Positions 60,115 through 64,000 of a DNA stretch of 64,000 bases are shown here, piece by piece (positions within the stretch are counted from its first letter, which is position 1; each line of letters begins with the position of its first letter). The notes beneath the pieces were generated by a model. It was not told the origin of the DNA and ran no database searches. It saw only the letters and a program-made list of their open reading frames with translations. Source of the DNA: Nitrincola lacisaponensis. GTDB taxonomy: Bacteria; Pseudomonadota; Gammaproteobacteria; Pseudomonadales; Balneatricaceae. The position numbers were made by a program, and so were the translations under genes. Where the stretch lies: assembly GCF_000691225.1 (NCBI RefSeq), contig NZ_JMSZ01000030.1:1-64000 (forward strand), read 5' to 3'.

Positions 60115-60711
60115 ATGAGCACCTATCCAATCAATGATCGAAACCGCGTTATCCGCGGCCCCAAGCGAGCCAATTATGATCAGGCTGTTATTCATGCCAT
60201 TATTGATGAAGCCTTGGTATGCCACCTTGCCTGTGGTGATGAACAGGCATCTTATATTCAGCCCACACTGCACTGGCGGGTAGGTGAGACCCTCTATGTA
60301 CATGGCTCTGCCAAAAACGGGCTGTTTCAGCGGCTGATTAATGGCGCGGAAGGCAGCATTGCGATTACGCTGTTGGATGGGATCGTCTTTGCACGCTCTG
60401 CCTTTCACCATTCGGTGAACTACCGTAGTGTGATTCTGTATGGCAAGGCCAGACTGGTAACCGATGAAGCAGAAAAGTGTGCATCACTGGATGCATTGAT
60501 GGAAAAGTTCCATAGCGGCCGCTCAAAAGAAGCACGCCCTGCCAATGCGACGGAACTCAAAGCCACCAGCGTTCTGGCATTCACGCTCAGCAACATTGCC
60601 GCCAAAATCAGAACCGGAGGCCCGGTCGATGATCCGGAGGATATGCAACTGCCGGTTTGGGCAGGTGTTCAACCCATACACCTGCAACTCGGCGAAATTA
60701 TCTACGAGTAA
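60115..60711 (+). CDS. FMN-binding protein, pyridoxamine 5'-phosphate oxidase-like
   Basis: 198 residues of the flavin split-barrel family: NRVIRGPKRANYDQAVIHAI near 10-29, LVCHLACGDEQASYIQPTLHWRVGETLYVHGS near 34-65, then AFHHSVNYRSVILYGKARLV near 101. These are related to, but not, true PdxH. Divergent from the MocR regulator (91 bases), which suggests vitamin B6-linked control. AAAGGA precedes the ATG. Confidence 0.88.
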   Translation: MSTYPINDRNRVIRGPKRANYDQAVIHAIIDEALVCHLACGDEQASYIQPTLHWRVGETLYVHGSAKNGLFQRLINGAEGSIAITLLDGIVFARSAFHHSVNYRSVILYGKARLVTDEAEKCASLDALMEKFHSGRSKEARPANATELKATSVLAFTLSNIAAKIRTGGPVDDPEDMQLPVWAGVQPIHLQLGEIIYE

Positions 60712-60729
60712 CCCGCTATCGGAACCCAT

Positions 60730-62208
60730 CTAACGGTATCGATCATGTTCCGCATACCAGTGTTTTTTGTCTTCATACATCCGCTCATCAGCACACTTCA
60801 GGACCTCATCCGGCGGTACCTGATCAGAGCAGGCCAGACCAACACTGAGTTCAACAGGTACAGCCAGGGTGTCACCTTGATCAGTGGGCAAAGATACCAC
60901 CCGCCCCTTGACGTTGTCGTGGATACGCTGCATCAGGGCCCTGGCACCTTGCCCTGTTTCATCCATACACAGGATGACAAATTCATCACCACCAAATCGA
61001 AATAAACGATCATCTTCTCTGCAGATCGCACGCAAAGCATCGGCTGCGCTGCAAATCAATTGATCACCCGCGATATGGCCGTATTGATCATTGATCTGTT
61101 TTAAGCCAATCAGATCGATCAAAATAACGCTAAAATGTGCATTCACATTATCACGGAGCCTTAACTGAGCCTTGGCGATTTCCTGCTCCAACCGACCACG
61201 ATTATAGATACCGGTTAGCGCATCCCGCTCAGCAGCGGATTTCAACTCCAGGGAGAGCAACTTGTTGGCAATCGTGGTACTGAGCTGTTTCAGTAGCAAC
61301 TTCATCGATTGACGCTCATCCTCAGGCAGCTTCTGCCCATGAATCAGCAACAGCCCTTGAAAACGATCAAAGCGCTGCTTCAACGGAAACACATAACTAT
61401 CATTACCCTGATCTGTGATGTTCACAAAATGCCCTTTAGGTAAATACTCACTCACCCGAGACAACTGGCACTGCAAACGGTCACGCTGCTCCTCGTCCAG
61501 ATCCTGGGTATAAGCGGCAAAGTGCAGGGCAGACACCTCTGGATCTTTAAGTACAAATCCAAAGGATTGATTCGGATAAAGTCCTTGCAGCACTTTCAAG
61601 GCCTCATCAATCAGGCGTTCAAGGGTTTCTGATTGATCTCCCAAATCAGTCAGTTTAAGCATGGTTAAAAAAATAACATTCTTCTTTTCGGCGTCTGTTT
61701 TGGTACAGAACAGACGCCGGTTCTGTATGGACAGTACTCTGGCAACAAGAAAAATATAGACCAGCAGTGCAATCATGGTCATGACTTCGATACCCAGCGG
61801 GGCCTCGGGTGACCAGTGAGTTCCAAACAACAAAGCGCCAACCAGCAGGCCCGCACCATAACAGCAAGCCGCACGTATAAACTGAGACAAGCCACCGGTC
61901 ATCGTGTTGTTCAGAATAACCGCAGCCAGAAACGTAAAGCTGACCCAGCCGGAAAATTCGATCACAACTGTCCATAAGGCCAGCATAAACGCATCGAACA
62001 TCATGGCAGGAATTTCGACCCCCTTGCGTGATTCACGTAAACGGTCGAACCAATACACACCATGGGGATAGAGCAAAAAATAGACAGCCGCAGAAAAATA
62101 GATCCAGGCGGACCAGTCACGAACATACGTCAGCCAGGAAATGGCAACAAAAATCGCAACAAATCCGAACACCCGTGGCATGTAATTGATGCGCGTTAAC
62201 CGCGGCAA
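60730..62208 (-). CDS. MASE2-GGDEF diguanylate cyclase
   Basis: Makes the second messenger c-di-GMP. The 492 residues start with a MASE2-type membrane sensor (about 10-180; LPRLTRINYMPRVFGF and five to six helices). A GAF-like region (about 185-320) and a GGDEF domain follow, with the intact active site RFGGDEFVIL near 404-413. RxxD (REDD) lies five residues ahead, the inhibitory I-site, so product feedback is expected. No EAL domain. The start is TTG at 62208 without a strong ribosome site; an upstream start is possible. Confidence 0.9.
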   Translation of the reverse strand: MPRLTRINYMPRVFGFVAIFVAISWLTYVRDWSAWIYFSAAVYFLLYPHGVYWFDRLRESRKGVEIPAMMFDAFMLALWTVVIEFSGWVSFTFLAAVILNNTMTGGLSQFIRAACCYGAGLLVGALLFGTHWSPEAPLGIEVMTMIALLVYIFLVARVLSIQNRRLFCTKTDAEKKNVIFLTMLKLTDLGDQSETLERLIDEALKVLQGLYPNQSFGFVLKDPEVSALHFAAYTQDLDEEQRDRLQCQLSRVSEYLPKGHFVNITDQGNDSYVFPLKQRFDRFQGLLLIHGQKLPEDERQSMKLLLKQLSTTIANKLLSLELKSAAERDALTGIYNRGRLEQEIAKAQLRLRDNVNAHFSVILIDLIGLKQINDQYGHIAGDQLICSAADALRAICREDDRLFRFGGDEFVILCMDETGQGARALMQRIHDNVKGRVVSLPTDQGDTLAVPVELSVGLACSDQVPPDEVLKCADERMYEDKKHWYAEHDRYR

Positions 62209-62294
62209 GCGATTAATGCGAGATTCTCTGGCAATTTCTGTCAGTGTACGATCTCCTGATTATTATTTTTTTGGAGTGTAAAGAAGCATAAACC

Positions 62295-62311
62295 GCCTAT
62301 TCTGAATAGGC
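62295..62311. promoter_or_regulatory. Palindrome upstream of the diguanylate cyclase
   Basis: Perfect 8+1+8 palindrome GCCTATTC-T-GAATAGGC, 87 bases ahead of the cyclase start. Its length and symmetry suit a dimeric repressor site. No regulator gene is adjacent. The rest of 62209-62403 has no gene. Confidence 0.45.
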
Positions 62312-62403
62312 AATCCGTCTTCCGGATCGGGCGTTATTCGAGACCAGGTGCGGGTCAAGCAAGGAGAGAAAGTGCAGAAGCTGAAGAGAAAACTGAAAAC
62401 ATC

Positions 62404-62430
62404 TGAGTGCCCGGCAATACCGGGCACTCA
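62404..62430 (-). terminator. Hairpin after the flavin oxidoreductase
   Basis: Perfect 11-pair stem TGAGTGCCCGG/CCGGGCACTCA with a five-base loop, starting 6 bases past the stop codon on the minus strand. The following stretch is T-rich but broken (GATGTTTTCAGTTTTC). Confidence 0.7.
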
Positions 62431-62435
62431 ACCGA

Positions 62436-64000
62436 TCAAATATCCTTGACCAGTCGCAACGCGTCATAGATAGCCGCATGGGTATTACGTGCGGATACCG
62501 CGTCCCCAATCCGATAGAGACGGAAGCGCCCTTCAGGGTTGCGAACCGCTGTTTGCGGCTGTCCGGCAATCAGCGCATCATAATCCACAGCTCCCAGATT
62601 CAGGGCATGGGGCTTCAGCTCAAAATATAGCTCGTCCAGCGGCAGGGTTCCGTGGTTCACCACCACCTGATCAACATGGCGAGTATTGAGTACGCCACCA
62701 TAGTCGCTGCTCAATCGCGCCAGCAACCCGCCCTCATGGCGTTCCACAGACGCCAGACGATAGGTGACAGTGAAGGTCACCTCTTGTGCCTGCAAGCTGC
62801 GCATATAGGGCACCAGGTTCATCGCCATAACTTCCGGTGCAAAGGTGCGATCCGGCGTCATGATTTCCACTTTGGCACCACTGGCCGCAATCGTCTCGGC
62901 TGCCTGCAACGCAGCATGATCCCCGGCATCATCATAAATCAGTACATTGCGCCCCGGTTTCACATCACCCGCAATAATATCCCAGGTCGATACCACCAGT
63001 TCATTCCCCTGGCTTAGCACATCCGTATGCGGCAAGCCACCTGTGGCCAGAATTACCACATCGGCTTCTTCAGCCAGCACATCCGCGGCTTCTGCCCAGG
63101 TGTTAAAACGGAATTGCACCCCGAGACGCTCGCACTCAGCCATACGCCAATCGATAATACTGATCATCTCCCGACGACGCTCACTCTGCGCAGTCAGGCG
63201 TACCTGTCCGCCCGGCAGGGCAGCAGCCTCCATGACCGTAACCTGATGCCCCCGTTCTGCTCCCACTCTGGCGGCCTCCAGACCGGCTGGACCTGCACCG
63301 ACGATTAACATTTTTTTGGGTTCTGCCGCTGCAGGTATATCATGCGGCATGGTCAATTCACGTCCGGTCGCGGGGTTATGAATACAGTAGGCGTCCCCGC
63401 CCTGATAGATGCGGTCCAGGCAAAAATTGGCCCCGACACACGGACGAATGCGATCTTCCTCACCGGCCAGAATTTTCCGAACAATATGTGGGTCCGCCAT
63501 GTGCGCGCGGGTCAGGCCTACCATATCCAGTTTGCCGGAATCGATAGCATAACGTGCCGTCGCAATATCCGGGATTTTGGCCGCATGAAACGTCGGCATA
63601 CCCGTCAGTTTTCGTACTTCTCCGGCAAAATCGAGATGTGGTGCATTACGCATGCCCTGCACCGGAATCACATCCGTCAGCCCGGCATCGGTATCGATAT
63701 GTCCACGAATCACGTTGAGGAAATCGACCATACCACTGGCTTTCAACTGCTCGGAGATCCACAAGCCGTCTTCAACGGAAATCCCGCCTGGCAGCTGTTC
63801 ATCGGCGGTATAACGTATTCCGACAATAAACTGCTCACCCACACGTTTACGAATTTCGCGCAATACATCAAAGGTGAACAGCAGGCGGTTTTCCAGTGAG
63901 CCGCCATAGGGCCCCTCCAGCGTATTGGTCAAGGGTGACCAGAACTGATCCATTAGATGCCCATAGGCCTGCAGCTCGATACCATCCAGTCCAGCCGCAT
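62436..64000 (-). CDS. NADH:flavin oxidoreductase / amine dehydrogenase family (partial)
   Basis: C-terminal 521 residues; the 5' end runs off the window, since the frame stays open to base 64000 (AAGLDGIELQAYGHLMDQF). The architecture is that of trimethylamine dehydrogenase/2,4-dienoyl-CoA reductase proteins. It has an OYE-like FMN barrel (GLDGIELQAYGHLMDQFWSP, NRLLFTFDVLREIR), an iron-sulfur region (CVGANFC then Cys 12 residues on), and an FAD/NADH-binding part with IVGAGPAGLEAARVGAERGH and VILATGG. The closest known style is DgcA-like dimethylglycine/betaine catabolism proteins, but substrate is uncertain. The motif has Ala where many relatives have the second cluster Cys. Confidence 0.88.
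   Translation of the reverse strand, partial: AAGLDGIELQAYGHLMDQFWSPLTNTLEGPYGGSLENRLLFTFDVLREIRKRVGEQFIVGIRYTADEQLPGGISVEDGLWISEQLKASGMVDFLNVIRGHIDTDAGLTDVIPVQGMRNAPHLDFAGEVRKLTGMPTFHAAKIPDIATARYAIDSGKLDMVGLTRAHMADPHIVRKILAGEEDRIRPCVGANFCLDRIYQGGDAYCIHNPATGRELTMPHDIPAAAEPKKMLIVGAGPAGLEAARVGAERGHQVTVMEAAALPGGQVRLTAQSERRREMISIIDWRMAECERLGVQFRFNTWAEAADVLAEEADVVILATGGLPHTDVLSQGNELVVSTWDIIAGDVKPGRNVLIYDDAGDHAALQAAETIAASGAKVEIMTPDRTFAPEVMAMNLVPYMRSLQAQEVTFTVTYRLASVERHEGGLLARLSSDYGGVLNTRHVDQVVVNHGTLPLDELYFELKPHALNLGAVDYDALIAGQPQTAVRNPEGRFRLYRIGDAVSARNTHAAIYDALRLVKDI

Overview
The window is a dense bacterial chromosome segment, most likely from a marine gammaproteobacterium of the Oceanospirillales type. 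This is inferred from the gene content (guaBA, bioBFHCD, slyX-plsB, dusB-fis, MASE2-GGDEF, RsmJ, TrmO) and from local gene orders such as rpsF-rpsR-DUF2232-rplI-dnaB and accB-accC-prmA-dusB-fis-purH-purD. No 16S rRNA, tRNA gene, transposase, integrase, CRISPR array or replication origin was seen. Nearly all the DNA is ordinary housekeeping sequence with short intergenic gaps. Two stretches stand out as accessory: 1-2285 and about 18300-20330. Both look richer in A+T than their neighbours by eye.

Layout. 1-1992 (minus) is a partial, frameshifted gene with an Mrr-like nuclease domain followed by a STAND-type NTPase. It resembles antiphage defence proteins and sits at the 3' end of guaA, a known integration site for genomic islands. 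2286-5450 is guaB-guaA (GMP synthesis). 5588-7698 is xseA and a YbfF-like esterase. 7689-8900 holds a HExxH-containing SprA-family protein and a small unknown protein. 8985-13450 is the biotin operon bioB-F-H-C-D, with a probable BirA operator ahead of it; bioA lies apart at 21753. 13559-18264 carries a ComF-like protein, an ABC exporter and a LysR/D-malate-tartrate dehydrogenase pair. 18265-20327 is an accessory islet: a candidate membrane-targeting toxin, a two-helix membrane protein that may be its immunity partner, and a decayed fragment of a second toxin copy. 20328-23549 has a LOG-family protein, trmO, bioA and a thioesterase.

23555-27080 is dnaB and the rpsF ribosomal operon, which has a leader resembling the S6:S18 autoregulatory RNA. 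27209-30086 is trpG-trpD-trpC plus an OsmC-like gene. 30256-34307 has a lipoprotein metalloprotease, a membrane-anchored cold-shock-domain protein, slyX and plsB. 34328-38626 (minus) runs mpl-ubiX-tsaB-uppP-rsmJ in tight overlap. 38823-43237 has fbp, ppa and a nucleobase salvage group (uraA, upp, hpt). 43247-44017 is an orphan ParA-like ATPase. 44247-53054 is a long plus-strand run: aroQ, accB, accC, prmA, a zinc-ribbon membrane protein, dusB, fis, purH, purD and a HIT protein. 53134-56077 has a Pta/Ptb-family acyltransferase, ackA and rlmB. 56236-64000 has a PEBP-family protein, a FapA-like DUF342 protein, a MocR regulator divergent from an FMN-binding protein, a MASE2-GGDEF cyclase, and a truncated flavin oxidoreductase running off the right end.

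The most interesting signals are the toxin/immunity islet with its orphan fragment, the frameshifted nuclease-STAND gene at guaA, the promoter-in-terminator arrangement plus S6:S18-like leader before rpsF, the BirA-type operator at bioB, and a missing iron-sulfur cysteine in the last gene.
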